Positions 8,047 to 16,589 of a stretch of DNA of 64,000 nt are shown one piece after another. Under the pieces are notes generated by a model that was not told the origin of the DNA, did no database searches, and worked only from the letters and a program-made list of their open reading frames with translations. Source of the DNA: Pelagibacterium limicola (lineage in GTDB: Bacteria > Pseudomonadota > Alphaproteobacteria > Rhizobiales > Devosiaceae). Numbering within the stretch: position 1 is the first letter of the stretch; each line of letters starts with the position of its first letter. The translations under genes were made by a program, and so were the position numbers. Location of the stretch: NCBI RefSeq assembly GCF_015694405.1, contig NZ_JADQDB010000006.1:248001-312000 (forward strand), written 5' to 3'.

Positions 8047-9468
8047 ATGGGCGTTTCATCGGATTGGGCCGAAATCGTCTCTCCGCGATATCTTGGGGCA
8101 ACCACGACGCTTTGCCTCGGCGTTGCGCTGCTGTCCTTCAACGTCTTTCTGGCGGCCGTCGCGATTCCCTCGGCGGTCCAGGATTTGGGCGGCGTGCCGC
8201 TTATCGCCTGGGCGACGACGCTGTTTCTCGTCTTTGCCATCATGGGCGGAACCGCTGCGGCCAACCTCAAGGCGCGCTTCGGGGCGCGAGCGACCCTCAT
8301 CGGGGCTGCGCTCGTGTTTATCGCCGGCTCCGCGCTTGCGACCATAGCCGGCTCCATGCCCGAACTTCTGGCCGGCCGGGCGCTTCAGGGGCTGGGCGAA
8401 GGCATCGTCGCTGCCGTCTGCTATGCGCTGATCCCTGAGCTCTTCCCGTCCCGCCTCGTGCCCAAGGTTTTCGGCGCCGAATCGGTCATCTGGGCACTTG
8501 CGGCCTTCGGAGGGCCGGTCCTTGCAGGGCTTCTGACCGAAACGGTCTCCTGGCGTGCCGCCTTTGCAGCCAATCTGCCGATGGGCGCCATTTTCATCGC
8601 GCTGACGCTTGTCGTCGTCCCGCCGCGGCTTGAAACCGCCGCCATGCCGCAAAAACTGCCCCTTGTTCGCCTCGGCCTGATCGGCATGGCGATCGTCGTC
8701 ATCTCCATCGCTTCTCTGCTCACCAGTCCCGTGCTCATGGGCCTTTGCCTCGTGATTGCCGGTGCGATGCTGTTCGCCATCGTCCAGCGCGACGCCAATG
8801 CCGAGGTCCGGCTCTTTCCGACGGCCGCGTTCCGGCTGCGGGATCCGGTTGGCGCGGGGCTGGCCGTCGTCCTTCTCATGCCTGTGGCGCAGGCCGGCGC
8901 AGCGGTCTATCTCGTCTACATGCTCCAGCAACTATGGGATTTCGGTCCCTTGTTGGCGGGGTTCTCGGGCGCGCTGATGTCGATGTGCTGGAGCATCGTG
9001 GCGGTGGCCATCGCCGGGGTAAAGACCCACGAGACCAAGATGCGCCTTATCCGGACCGGCCCTGCCTTACTGGTTTTGGGGCTTGTCAACCTGGCGGTTG
9101 CCGTGGTGATCGGTCAGCTCTGGCTGGTCATCCTGGCGCAAATCCTCATCGGCTCCGGCTTCGGTGCCTCCTGGGCCTATCTCAGCCAGACTATCATGGA
9201 AACCGCCCGTCCTGGCGAGCGCGATACCGCCTCCGCGCTTCTGCCCACCATCCAGTCTGCCGGCTACGGCATTGGTGCGGCCATTGCCGGCCTCGCTGCC
9301 AACAGTGCCGGTTTGGCCGTTGCCCAGACGGCCGACGCGATACGCGGCGCCATGATTGCGGTATTCGTCCTCTGTGCGGTTTTGAGCCTGCTGGGGCTGT
9401 ACGCGGCCTTTGCCATGACGCGGGCGGTGGCAAAGTCCGAAATCGATACGCGCGTAATTTCGGGTTAA
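8047..9468 (+). CDS. MFS transporter, multidrug-efflux-like
   Basis: A 473-residue major facilitator superfamily protein with many hydrophobic segments. It has the loop-2/3 motif GGTAAANLKARFGARATLIGA and a motif-C-like segment FGGPVLAGLLTETVSWRAAFAANLP, typical of drug/H+ antiporters, so efflux of a toxic compound across the inner membrane is likely. The substrate cannot be read from sequence. The start is taken as ATG 8047; GTG 8038 and TTG 8035 are also in frame, but they sit at the edge of the palindromic operator. The Shine-Dalgarno sequence is weak, and if the predicted -10 is right the leader is very short. Confidence 0.88.
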   Translation: MGVSSDWAEIVSPRYLGATTTLCLGVALLSFNVFLAAVAIPSAVQDLGGVPLIAWATTLFLVFAIMGGTAAANLKARFGARATLIGAALVFIAGSALATIAGSMPELLAGRALQGLGEGIVAAVCYALIPELFPSRLVPKVFGAESVIWALAAFGGPVLAGLLTETVSWRAAFAANLPMGAIFIALTLVVVPPRLETAAMPQKLPLVRLGLIGMAIVVISIASLLTSPVLMGLCLVIAGAMLFAIVQRDANAEVRLFPTAAFRLRDPVGAGLAVVLLMPVAQAGAAVYLVYMLQQLWDFGPLLAGFSGALMSMCWSIVAVAIAGVKTHETKMRLIRTGPALLVLGLVNLAVAVVIGQLWLVILAQILIGSGFGASWAYLSQTIMETARPGERDTASALLPTIQSAGYGIGAAIAGLAANSAGLAVAQTADAIRGAMIAVFVLCAVLSLLGLYAAFAMTRAVAKSEIDTRVISG

Positions 9469-9492
9469 GTCGATTTATGGTTGATTTGGCCC

Positions 9493-10104
9493 ATGGAATA
9501 CCGTGGCGTCATCGCAAGCTGGAACGACGAGAAGGGATTTGGCTTCATCCGGCCTGAGGCCGGCGGAGGGGACATATTCTTCCATATCAGCGATTTTCTG
9601 GGGACAACGCGTCCGATCGCAGGCCATGCGGTCGAGTTCGAGATTGGCGTCGGACGGCAGGGAAAGCACGCGGCCCTCAGGGTGCGCCCGCGCCTTGCCT
9701 ACGTCCCGGGCCGTGGTGGGACGCCGGAATACTTTGAGCGCGACAGCATCAGGGTCTGGCTGGCAACCGGTTTGATAGCTCTGGCTTTTGCCGTTGCGAT
9801 CCTTGATCGTGCCCCCATCCTTCTGACCGGTATCTACCTTGCGATGGGCGCCGGTGCCTTTGGGCTCTATTGGCTGGACAAGAAAATGGCCGGCTCGGGC
9901 GGCTGGCGCGTTTCTGAGGCGAGTCTGCATTTGGTGGATATGGCATTCGGGAGCGCGGGCGGACTGCTTGCGCAGCAGGTCCTGCGCCACAAGACCTCAA
10001 AGCCGGCATTCGCAGGCATCAGTTATTTGATCGCGGGGCTGCATGTGACCCTGCTCGGTGGCCTTCTCGCCGGGCTCGATGTCGTTCTGGCCTCCGCGTT
10101 CTGA
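9493..10104 (+). CDS. Cold-shock domain fused to DUF1294 membrane domain
   Basis: A 203-residue two-domain protein. Residues 1-65 form a cold-shock nucleic-acid-binding domain with RNP1-like KGFGFI and RNP2-like DIFFHIS. After a linker, residues 90-200 form a DUF1294 membrane domain with three or four hydrophobic segments and a GLYWLDKKMA loop, which is diagnostic. The architecture is known in proteobacteria but its function is not. The first start in the frame (9481) is TTG; ATG 9493 is preferred because the cold-shock domain begins directly after it. It follows the MFS gene by 24 bases and may be co-transcribed. Confidence 0.88.
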   Translation: MEYRGVIASWNDEKGFGFIRPEAGGGDIFFHISDFLGTTRPIAGHAVEFEIGVGRQGKHAALRVRPRLAYVPGRGGTPEYFERDSIRVWLATGLIALAFAVAILDRAPILLTGIYLAMGAGAFGLYWLDKKMAGSGGWRVSEASLHLVDMAFGSAGGLLAQQVLRHKTSKPAFAGISYLIAGLHVTLLGGLLAGLDVVLASAF

Positions 10105-10108
10105 ACAG

Positions 10109-10154
10109 GAAAAAGGATTCACGTGAAGCAGTATCGGGCTGCTTCACGTGAATC
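10109..10154 (-). terminator. Rho-independent terminator of aceA, with parS-like arms
   Basis: A perfect 16-bp stem (10116-10131 with 10139-10154) and a 7-base loop are followed on the minus strand by CTTTTTCC, so it terminates leftward transcription from aceA. Each arm is itself a near-palindrome around TTCACGTGAA. One arm read as TGCTTCACGTGAATCA matches the parS consensus at 14 of 16 positions, and the other (GGATTCACGTGAAGCA) at 13 of 16. Confidence 0.75.
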
Positions 10155-10221
10155 ACTGGCGCGAAAGGAGCGCGTAGAGCGGAGAGCTTAAGGCCGGAGC
10201 GCCCCGGGTTTATCGCGCCAA

Positions 10222-11520
10222 TCAGTGGAACTGAGCGGCCTCGGTTGATCCGGTCATGGCGGTGGTTGCCGCCCGGCCCTGGCTGACAGCGGTCGCCACC
10301 GCATCGAAATAGCTCGTGCCCACCTCGCGCTGGTGCCGCGTTGCCGAGAACCCGTTGGCTTCGGCGGCAAATTCCGCCTGCTGCAGCTCGGAATAGGCCG
10401 CCATGCCCCGCGCCTTGTAGCCGCGCGCGAGGTTGAAGGTCGTGAGCGACAGATTGTGGAATCCGGCGAGAGTGATGAACTGGTATTTATACCCCATCGC
10501 CCCCAGTTCGCGCTGGAAAGCTTCCATTTCCGCTTCGCCCATATATTTGGCCCAGTTGAACGAGGGCGAGCAGTTATAGGCTAGCATTTGGTCGGGGTGT
10601 TCCTTTCGGATCGCCTCGGCAAAACGTTTCGCGTCCTCAAGGTTAGGCGTCGAGGTTTCGCACCAGATGAGATCGGCATAGGGCGCATAGGCAAGCCCGC
10701 GCGCAATGGCCGCTTCAAATCCGCCCTTAAGGCGGTAAAAGCCCTCCTCGGTCCGCTCACCGGTTATAAACGGTGCATCGTACTCATCGATATCGGAGGT
10801 AATGAGCTGGGCCGCCTCGGCGTCGGTGCGCGCCATGATGAGAGTCGGCACTCCCATGACGTCGGCGGCGAGCCGCGCGGCATTGAGCGTCTTGACGAAG
10901 GTGCGGGTGGGGACGAGCACCTTGCCGCCCAGATGCCCGCACTTTTTCTCGGATGCCAACTGGTCCTCGAAGTGCACCGCCGCGGCCCCTGCTTCGATCA
11001 TCGCCTTCATCAGCTCAAAGACATTGAGCGCGCCGCCGAACCCGGCCTCGGCGTCGGCAATGATCGGCACGAAATAATTGGTATCGGCGTCGGACTTGCC
11101 TTCGAACCGCTCCATCGTCTGGATCTGGTCGGCTCGCTGGAGCGCCTTGTTGATGCGCTTGACGACCGCCGGAACAGAATCGACAGGATAAAGTGATTGA
11201 TCGGGATACATGTTGCCCGACGAGTTGGCGTCCGCCGCCACCTGCCAGCCCGAGAGATAGATCGCCTTCAGACCCGCTTTGATCTGCTGGACGGCCTGGT
11301 TGCCGGTAAAGGTTCCGAGCGTCGGGACGTAGTCCTCCGTATGAAGCAGCTCCCATAGGCGCCGCGCCCCGTTTTCGGCCAGCGTATGGCGGATTTGCAG
11401 CGAGCCTTTGAGCTTTTCGACGTCGAGCACGGAATAATCGCGCCTGATCGTGCGCCACCGGTCCGGTGCCCAATCGGGGGCGGGAAAGGTTTCCGGCGCG
11501 GTCTGGGGCTTGTCGAGCAT
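10222..11520 (-). CDS. aceA: Isocitrate lyase
   Basis: A 432-residue enzyme that cleaves isocitrate to glyoxylate and succinate, the first glyoxylate-shunt step, needed for growth on acetate or fatty acids. The catalytic signature [11 protein letters not shown] is visible (about residues 190-200), as are metal-binding [20 protein letters not shown] and YNCSPSFNW. The length is typical of the short bacterial form. It is preceded by a small gene on the same strand and divergent from a RamB/ScfR-type regulator. Malate synthase is not in the window. Confidence 0.97.
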   Translation of the reverse strand: MLDKPQTAPETFPAPDWAPDRWRTIRRDYSVLDVEKLKGSLQIRHTLAENGARRLWELLHTEDYVPTLGTFTGNQAVQQIKAGLKAIYLSGWQVAADANSSGNMYPDQSLYPVDSVPAVVKRINKALQRADQIQTMERFEGKSDADTNYFVPIIADAEAGFGGALNVFELMKAMIEAGAAAVHFEDQLASEKKCGHLGGKVLVPTRTFVKTLNAARLAADVMGVPTLIMARTDAEAAQLITSDIDEYDAPFITGERTEEGFYRLKGGFEAAIARGLAYAPYADLIWCETSTPNLEDAKRFAEAIRKEHPDQMLAYNCSPSFNWAKYMGEAEMEAFQRELGAMGYKYQFITLAGFHNLSLTTFNLARGYKARGMAAYSELQQAEFAAEANGFSATRHQREVGTSYFDAVATAVSQGRAATTAMTGSTEAAQFH

Positions 11521-11573
11521 TTTGAATTTCTCCTCCTTGTGGAAAGCAATAGGTGTTGGCGAGCGAAGCGGGC

Positions 11574-11798
11574 TTACGCCCCGGCTCGCCGGGCAAAGGT
11601 CGCGGCAATCATCTTGGCGCCGTTGAAAAGGGTTTCGCCCCCGGCGAGGGTAAAGCTGTGCTTTCCGCCCCGATGGACAATGGCGTATTCCCGCTCCGCC
11701 AGCCCTTGGGCCGCAAAGCTCTCCATCACCTCAGCCATCGAGGGCGCGATGATGGTGATGAAGTCTTCGTCCGGGATATCTGTGGTCATGGCGTTCAT
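11574..11798 (-). CDS. Small hypothetical protein upstream of aceA
   Basis: A 74-residue protein, 53 bases upstream of aceA on the same strand, so very probably in its operon. The start at 11798 is supported by GAGGAG seven bases upstream; an earlier in-frame Met at 11813 would overlap that site. The protein is soluble, with an acidic N-terminus (TTDIPDEDF) and a compact [30 protein letters not shown] core. No domain is recognised. The context suggests a role linked to isocitrate lyase or its regulation, which is inference only. Confidence 0.75.
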   Translation of the reverse strand: MNAMTTDIPDEDFITIIAPSMAEVMESFAAQGLAEREYAIVHRGGKHSFTLAGGETLFNGAKMIAATFARRAGA

Positions 11799-11904
11799 CG
11801 CCGTTCTCCTCAAGCGTAGGGTGCAAGCAGTCCTGCCTGCCTTAAGTAAAGAATTGACAAAATGACGGTTTGTTGCAAGATAAATAGTGAAATCAGCTAG
11901 TTAA

Positions 11905-11954
11905 ACTGTAAAGCCTTGCAAAGAATGGGCAGCGGACTTGTAAAGATTGTAAAG
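11905..11954 (+). promoter_or_regulatory. Array of four TTGYAAAG-like repeats, putative ScfR/RamB sites
   Basis: Four related 9-mers lie in direct orientation: ACTGTAAAG (11905-11913), CTTGCAAAG (11915-11923), CTTGTAAAG (11937-11945) and ATTGTAAAG (11946-11954). They form two close pairs and the last one touches the ribosome binding site of the regulator gene. RamB/ScfR-family regulators are known to bind TTTGCAAA-like motifs, so these are good candidates for autoregulation and control of aceA. A further TTGCAAG is at 11873-11879 and a perfect -35 (TTGACA) at 11854-11859. Confidence 0.6.
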
Positions 11955-11968
11955 AGGAGGCGCTCGAA

Positions 11969-13372
11969 ATGACCGCGACCGAGCCGCAGATCGGAGGCAG
12001 GATCAAGCGCTTGCGGCGCTTGAAGGGCGTTTCGCAGGCCCAGCTCGCCGAAGCGCTCGACATCTCGGCAAGCTACCTCAACTTGATCGAACATAATCGT
12101 CGCAGGATCACCGTACCGCTCCTCTTCCGGACAGCGGGCTATTTCGGCGTCGAGCCGGGCGAGCTGGCCGAAAGCGACGACGGGCGGCTGGTGGGCGACC
12201 TGATGGAGCTTTTTGGAGACGATATCTTTGCCGATGCCGACCTCACCAACCAGGATATTCGCGATCTCGCCGCCAACCATCCTGCCGTCGGGCGCGCCGT
12301 CCTCAAGCTTTTCGACCACGTCAGGCACCTGCGTAGCCCCGAGGCGCGCACTGAGACGGCGCCCGAAACCGGGCATAACGTCGTCACCGAAGCGGTTTCC
12401 GACTTCCTGCAGGAAAACGCCAACCATTTCCCTGCACTCGAAACGGCGGCCGAACGCGTGCGGCACGATATCGACAATGCCGCGGAACGGTTTGAAGAAG
12501 GCCTGCGCGTCTGGCTTTTCAACGTCTTCGGCATCGAAACAAGGCTTGCCTCGCTCCCCAATGGCGTAATGCGGCGGCTCGAGGGGGGCGGGCGCGTGCT
12601 GGCCATCGCCGATACGCTCGAGCCGGAATCCGCGCTTTTCGTGATGGCCCAGCAGGCGGCGCTTCTGGCCGCCAAAGCCGAGATCGACCGGCTGATCGAA
12701 ACCAGCACCCTGCCCCAGCCCGACGCCGTCCCCCTCGCCCGCAATGTGCTGGCGTCCTATACGGCAGCGGCGCTGATCATGCCCTACGAGGCGTTTTACA
12801 CCGCCTGCCGCAACACCCGCTACGACATCGAGCGGCTGGGCCGCCGTTTCCGCGCCAGCTTCGAGCAGGTCTGCCACCGGATGACGACGCTCCAGCGGCC
12901 GGGCATGGCCGGCATCCCGCTTCACTTGGTGAGGACCGACATCGCGGGCAACATTTCCAAGCGATTTTCGCTCTCGGGCATTCACATCCCGCGCCATTCG
13001 GGCGCCTGCCCGCGCTGGAATGTTTATTCCGCCTTCCTCAACCCCGGCCAGATCAACGTGCAGCTTTCCCAGATGCCCGACGGGCAACGCTTTTTTTGCA
13101 TCGCCAAAGCGATAACCAAGGGCGGCTATGCCCATAACGCCCCACGCCGCCACATCGCCATCGGGCTTGGCTGCGCGATTTCCCATGCCGCCAATATGAT
13201 TTATGCGGAGGGGATCGACCTCGATGCGCCATCTGGTGCGGTACCGATCGGGGTGGGCTGCCGCATCTGTCCGCGCATGGAATGCGGCCAGCGCGCCCAT
13301 CCTCCCGCTGACCACCGCTTTTCTGCCGATACCGGAGAGCGCATGGAAAATCTTTATATGCAGCGTGGCTGA
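11969..13372 (+). CDS. RamB/ScfR-type XRE family regulator (short-chain acyl-CoA)
   Basis: A 467-residue transcription factor. Residues 10-65 form an XRE helix-turn-helix (SQAQLAEALDISASYLNLIEHNRRRI). A long ImmA/IrrE-like middle region follows, with LIMPYEAFYTACRNTRYDIERLGRRF but no HEXXH. The C-terminal DUF2083 part has the Cys cluster GCRICPRMECGQRAHPP. RamB of actinobacteria controls aceA/aceB, and ScfR members such as PccR of Rhodobacter sense short-chain acyl-CoA. Its position divergent from aceA supports control of the glyoxylate shunt here. The start has GAGGAGG upstream. Confidence 0.88.
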   Translation: MTATEPQIGGRIKRLRRLKGVSQAQLAEALDISASYLNLIEHNRRRITVPLLFRTAGYFGVEPGELAESDDGRLVGDLMELFGDDIFADADLTNQDIRDLAANHPAVGRAVLKLFDHVRHLRSPEARTETAPETGHNVVTEAVSDFLQENANHFPALETAAERVRHDIDNAAERFEEGLRVWLFNVFGIETRLASLPNGVMRRLEGGGRVLAIADTLEPESALFVMAQQAALLAAKAEIDRLIETSTLPQPDAVPLARNVLASYTAAALIMPYEAFYTACRNTRYDIERLGRRFRASFEQVCHRMTTLQRPGMAGIPLHLVRTDIAGNISKRFSLSGIHIPRHSGACPRWNVYSAFLNPGQINVQLSQMPDGQRFFCIAKAITKGGYAHNAPRRHIAIGLGCAISHAANMIYAEGIDLDAPSGAVPIGVGCRICPRMECGQRAHPPADHRFSADTGERMENLYMQRG

Positions 13373-13470
13373 ACCTAGGCCACAAATCGTGGGTTCGGGT
13401 TTTCCGTCCGCAAATGCGTGCCATCAGAGGTTCGCATCATTTATGCGCGCAGCTGCGGAAATGGGCTGAA

Positions 13471-13529
13471 CCGGCTGGCCAGCCGGGGCGTTGTTCGGGC
13501 ATGATAAGGCGCTTTTGCCGCAAAGGCGC
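13471..13529. promoter_or_regulatory. Two palindromes upstream of ohr
   Basis: The 198-base gap before ohr holds a perfect 16-bp palindrome CCGGCTGGCCAGCCGG (13471-13486) and a near-perfect dyad GCGCTTTTGC-C-GCAAAGGCGC (13509-13529, one mismatch). The second ends 40 bases before the ohr start, a plausible operator position. No ohrR gene is adjacent and neither dyad matches a known OhrR site. Confidence 0.35.
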
Positions 13530-13569
13530 GAACCGCCCTTGCGATTCGGATGCTGAACGGGAGTAAAAA

Positions 13570-13995
13570 ATGGAAATTCTATACACAGCCCATGCCACCG
13601 CCACCGGCGGCGGCCGCAATGAGGGACACTCTGCCACCGACGACGGCAAGGTCGACGTCAAGCTCTCGACGCCCAAGGAAATGGGTGGTTCGGGCGAGGG
13701 CGCCAATCCCGAACAGCTCTTTGCCACCGGATATTCGGCCTGTTTCCTGGGAGCATTGCGCTTTGTGGCCGGTAAGGATCACAAGAAGCTGCCCGACGAT
13801 ACGACGCTTACGGCCGATGTTGGCTTTGGCAAGCGTGACGACGGCGAAGGGTTCGGGCTCAAGGTGACACTCACCGCCCACGTTCCGGGCTTCGACGTCG
13901 CAACGGTCAAGGACCTGATGGACCGCGCCCACATCGTCTGCCCCTATTCCCATGCCACCAAGGGCAATATCGAGGTCAACCTCGTCGTCGGCTGA
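13570..13995 (+). CDS. ohr: Organic hydroperoxide resistance protein (Ohr)
   Basis: A 141-residue OsmC/Ohr-fold thiol peroxidase that reduces organic hydroperoxides with lipoyl thiols. The two catalytic cysteines are visible: the peroxidatic Cys in GYSACFLGAL (about residue 58) and the resolving Cys in AHIVCPYSHATKGNI (about residue 122). The N-terminal ILYTAHATATGGGRNEGHSATDDGKVDVKL is typical of Ohr rather than OsmC. GGGAG precedes the ATG. It converges with the leftward block beginning at 13998, with only two bases between the stop codons. Confidence 0.95.
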   Translation: MEILYTAHATATGGGRNEGHSATDDGKVDVKLSTPKEMGGSGEGANPEQLFATGYSACFLGALRFVAGKDHKKLPDDTTLTADVGFGKRDDGEGFGLKVTLTAHVPGFDVATVKDLMDRAHIVCPYSHATKGNIEVNLVVG

Positions 13996-13997
13996 GC

Positions 13998-14741
13998 CTA
14001 GACCTCTTTCGCAGCCCGGCCGTAGCGGAGGATCGTCGTTTCCCCGCTGCGCGCCGAATAGACGAGGAGCTTGCCGACGAGCGGTTGGCCATAGCCCGCG
14101 ATGAGCTTGAGCGCCTCATTGGCCATCATCGTTCCGACGATCCCCGGCAACACGTTGAGCACACCCGCCAATTCGCAGGGCGGGCTGTCCTCGGGCCCGG
14201 GCGTCTCAGGATAAAGATCGGCAAAAGAGGGGTTCGCGCCCGCATAGGGCATCAGCACGGTCAGCGACCCGTCGAATTGGCCCAGCGCACCCATGACCAG
14301 CGGCACCCTGGCCCTCGCACACGCATCCGCCACGGCACGTTTGGTCTCGAAGCTGTCGGTTCCCTCGATGACGAGATTGTAGCCCGCCACGATTTCTGCC
14401 GCGATCTCCGGATCCACCCCCACGGGATAGGCGACAAACCGCACATGAGGATTGATCCGGCCCACAAACGCCTCGGCGCCTGCGGTCTTGGGCTGGCCGC
14501 CATTCGCCTCGCCGTAAAGGATCTGGCGCTGGAGGTTGGAAACCGAAACCGTATCGGGATCGGCCACCCCCAGCGTGCCGACACCGGCCGCCGCAAGATA
14601 GGCAATGACCGGGCTTCCAAGGCCTCCCGCGCCCACGACCAGAACGCGGCTGCGCGAAATCTTTTGCTGGCCTGCTCCTCCGACACCCTTCAAGACCAGA
14701 TGTCGCGCATAGCGGGCGCTTTCGGCAGGGCTTAGGGTCAT
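13998..14741 (-). CDS. HesA/MoeB/ThiF family adenylyltransferase-like protein
   Basis: A 247-residue E1-like enzyme of the ThiF/MoeB/HesA family, which adenylates the C-terminal Gly of ubiquitin-like sulfur carriers. The nucleotide site GAGGLGSPV (after about 35 residues) and the signature DPDTVSVSNLQRQILY are present. A Cys occurs in PPCELAGVLNVLPGIVG where MoeB/ThiF have one. The paired zinc-binding CxxC motifs of classical MoeB are not visible. The start at 14741 overlaps the upstream stop (ATGA). It is the last gene of the coaBC-dut block and no sulfur-carrier gene is nearby, so the partner is unknown. Confidence 0.85.
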   Translation of the reverse strand: MTLSPAESARYARHLVLKGVGGAGQQKISRSRVLVVGAGGLGSPVIAYLAAAGVGTLGVADPDTVSVSNLQRQILYGEANGGQPKTAGAEAFVGRINPHVRFVAYPVGVDPEIAAEIVAGYNLVIEGTDSFETKRAVADACARARVPLVMGALGQFDGSLTVLMPYAGANPSFADLYPETPGPEDSPPCELAGVLNVLPGIVGTMMANEALKLIAGYGQPLVGKLLVYSARSGETTILRYGRAAKEV

Positions 14742-15502
14742 TGAGTCCCGCGTTCGCCCACAGGCAGTGCAATAAAGCGCCGGTCCGGGCCCTCGAAGCC
14801 ATGCGACCACACAGAGAGCACGGCTACCGCGGAGGTGTTCTCGTAAGCCCCGAAGGGCAGGAAGACGCCATAGAACTTATAGGTGATGACGCAGCCGCGT
14901 GAGGTCGGCACTCGCGTGTCGCGATGAATCTCGTCGATCTGGCCTTCTGTCTCGCGCACGAGTGCATAGCCCATCGGCGCGCCCTCGAAAAATTCGCAAT
15001 TGGTTGCCGAAGGTGCCTTGAAAATCTCGAGGCCGAGATGGAATTCCCCCTGCGTTTCCGCCAGACCCCAGCTCGGAATGCCGTAGGAAAGCGTCAGCCC
15101 GTCATCGTTCAGTTCGCCATCGCCCCGAAGAGCGATCGGCAGGGCCGGGCGATAGATGCCGTGGGCGTTGAGCGCCTCGCCCGCTTCCGCAAACGCTTTC
15201 TGCCGGGCCGCCGATAGCGCCGTGTCCTCGTCGTCTATACGGGCGCGCACCGGCGTGCCCCCGGCAAACCGGTCGGTATCGAGGTCGATGAGAAAGATAT
15301 CGGAATAGGGGAAACCCGAGCCGTCCTGGATGCCGAATTGCTCGAAAGCGAAATAGCGCCCGTCCTCGGAAAACCCAAGAGCATTGAACTGCGCGCTTTC
15401 GGCAGCCGACGCCGCGGCCGGGGCCAGCAACAGGCCAAGACTAAGCGCCAACCCCCGTAGAACCAAACCCGCCTTGCCCACGTGCCGTCTCCTCCAGTTC
15501 AT
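14738..15502 (-). CDS. DUF2259 family secreted protein
   Basis: A 254-residue predicted periplasmic protein. A basic N-terminus (NWRRRHVGK) and hydrophobic stretch end in a signal-peptidase-I-like ASAAES. The mature part begins with the family segment [40 protein letters not shown], which identifies DUF2259, common in rhizobia. Its function is unknown. The start lies inside the 3' end of dut (overlap about 60 bases), and its stop overlaps the next gene, so the block is translationally coupled. A second start nine bases upstream (15511) is possible. Confidence 0.82.
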   Translation of the reverse strand: MNWRRRHVGKAGLVLRGLALSLGLLLAPAAASAAESAQFNALGFSEDGRYFAFEQFGIQDGSGFPYSDIFLIDLDTDRFAGGTPVRARIDDEDTALSAARQKAFAEAGEALNAHGIYRPALPIALRGDGELNDDGLTLSYGIPSWGLAETQGEFHLGLEIFKAPSATNCEFFEGAPMGYALVRETEGQIDEIHRDTRVPTSRGCVITYKFYGVFLPFGAYENTSAVAVLSVWSHGFEGPDRRFIALPVGERGTQ

Positions 15503-15890
15503 CGACCACAACGATCTCGCTCTGTGCCAGGGCCGCGATCACCATCTGCGCGATGCGATCGCCCCGCCGGATCGAGAACGGCGCGCTCCCGTGATTGACG
15601 AGGATCACCTTCACCTCGCCGCGATAATCGGCGTCGATGGTTCCGGGCGCATTGAGCACTGTAACCCCAAAGCGCGCTGCAAGACCAGAACGGGGCCGTA
15701 CCTGCGCTTCAAAGCCAGGGGGGATCGCAAGGGCAAAGCCGCACGGCACAAGATCATGGCCGCCCGGGGGGAGCAGAAGAGGCTCGTCCTCGGGCACTGC
15801 CGCGCACAGATCATACCCCGCCGCCTCGCCGGTCTGCCGCGATGGCGGAGGCAGTCCCCTGCCATGCGCGAGCCATTTGAGCGCGACCAC
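15441..15890 (-). CDS. dut: dUTP diphosphatase
   Basis: A 149-residue trimeric dUTPase that hydrolyses dUTP to dUMP and pyrophosphate, keeping uracil out of DNA and feeding thymidylate synthesis. All five motifs are recognisable: [46 protein letters not shown] and the C-terminal [11 protein letters not shown]. The start is taken as GTG 15890 ([13 protein letters not shown]), which gives the normal length. The open frame extends upstream to 15941 only by overlapping the preceding lipoprotein gene. It shares its operon with coaBC, as in many alphaproteobacteria. Confidence 0.94.
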   Translation of the reverse strand: MVALKWLAHGRGLPPPSRQTGEAAGYDLCAAVPEDEPLLLPPGGHDLVPCGFALAIPPGFEAQVRPRSGLAARFGVTVLNAPGTIDADYRGEVKVILVNHGSAPFSIRRGDRIAQMVIAALAQSEIVVVDELEETARGQGGFGSTGVGA

Positions 15891-15894
15891 GGCC

Positions 15895-16485
15895 CTACTT
15901 CTGGACGATGGCATAGGCCTCTTCGGGCAATTCGACGTCACCGGTCAGGAGCGCTGCGAAGGGAATGACAAAGCTTGCCGACAAGCCGTCCGCGGCAACA
16001 TCCATATTGGTATCGACGATCCGCCCGCCCGAAACTGCCATGGTGATGGAATTGCCCTCGAACATCGCGGCCATCATGGCGAGCATTTCGGGGTCTTCTC
16101 CCGCACCCATGCCCTGGCCGATCTCTTCGGAAAGATCGCCGAGCGGGAAGCTCACGCGCACCTGTCCGCCGCCGATCGCCTCGATCATGGGACCTTCGCC
16201 GTCTTCACCGAGCTCAAGCTCGCCGAACGGGCCGGATTGGGTCACGACGCACGAAACCGATTCAGGCGTCTCGATCAATTCGCCCTCGTCGCAAAAGCCT
16301 TCCTCGCCCTCGACCTGCTGTGCCGCGACCATCTCATAGACGTCGGCGGCCATTGTGGTGGTCATCGTGCCCTTGGCTTCGGTTTCGCTCAGGATCTCGA
16401 CTTCCATCGAGATGTCCATGCACGCGGCAAGAGACAGCGTGAGCACGGCGGCGCCGGTTAGCTTGGCGACTGGTAAATGGAACAT
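15895..16485 (-). CDS. Hypothetical lipoprotein, LppM-like
   Basis: A 196-residue protein with signal peptide and lipobox LAAC (Cys near residue 21), so it is probably membrane-anchored in the periplasm. The mature N-terminus [30 protein letters not shown] resembles LppM-type lipoproteins, but this is a pattern judgement. The rest is rich in acidic residues and Met, with a conserved-looking Cys pair ([18 protein letters not shown]). The start at 16485 is chosen because the signal peptide begins there and AAAGG precedes it; the longer frame to 16761 would overlap coaBC. It lies between coaBC and dut. Confidence 0.75.
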   Translation of the reverse strand: MFHLPVAKLTGAAVLTLSLAACMDISMEVEILSETEAKGTMTTTMAADVYEMVAAQQVEGEEGFCDEGELIETPESVSCVVTQSGPFGELELGEDGEGPMIEAIGGGQVRVSFPLGDLSEEIGQGMGAGEDPEMLAMMAAMFEGNSITMAVSGGRIVDTNMDVAADGLSASFVIPFAALLTGDVELPEEAYAIVQK

Positions 16486-16589
16486 CGAACTTTGCCTTTC
16501 GTCCTCAACAGCTTTTGCCGCCCCCACGGCAGCGTCACGCTTGTGGGGGCACTCTCGCCGCAAACCGGGCATATGGCAAGCGCCCGGAA

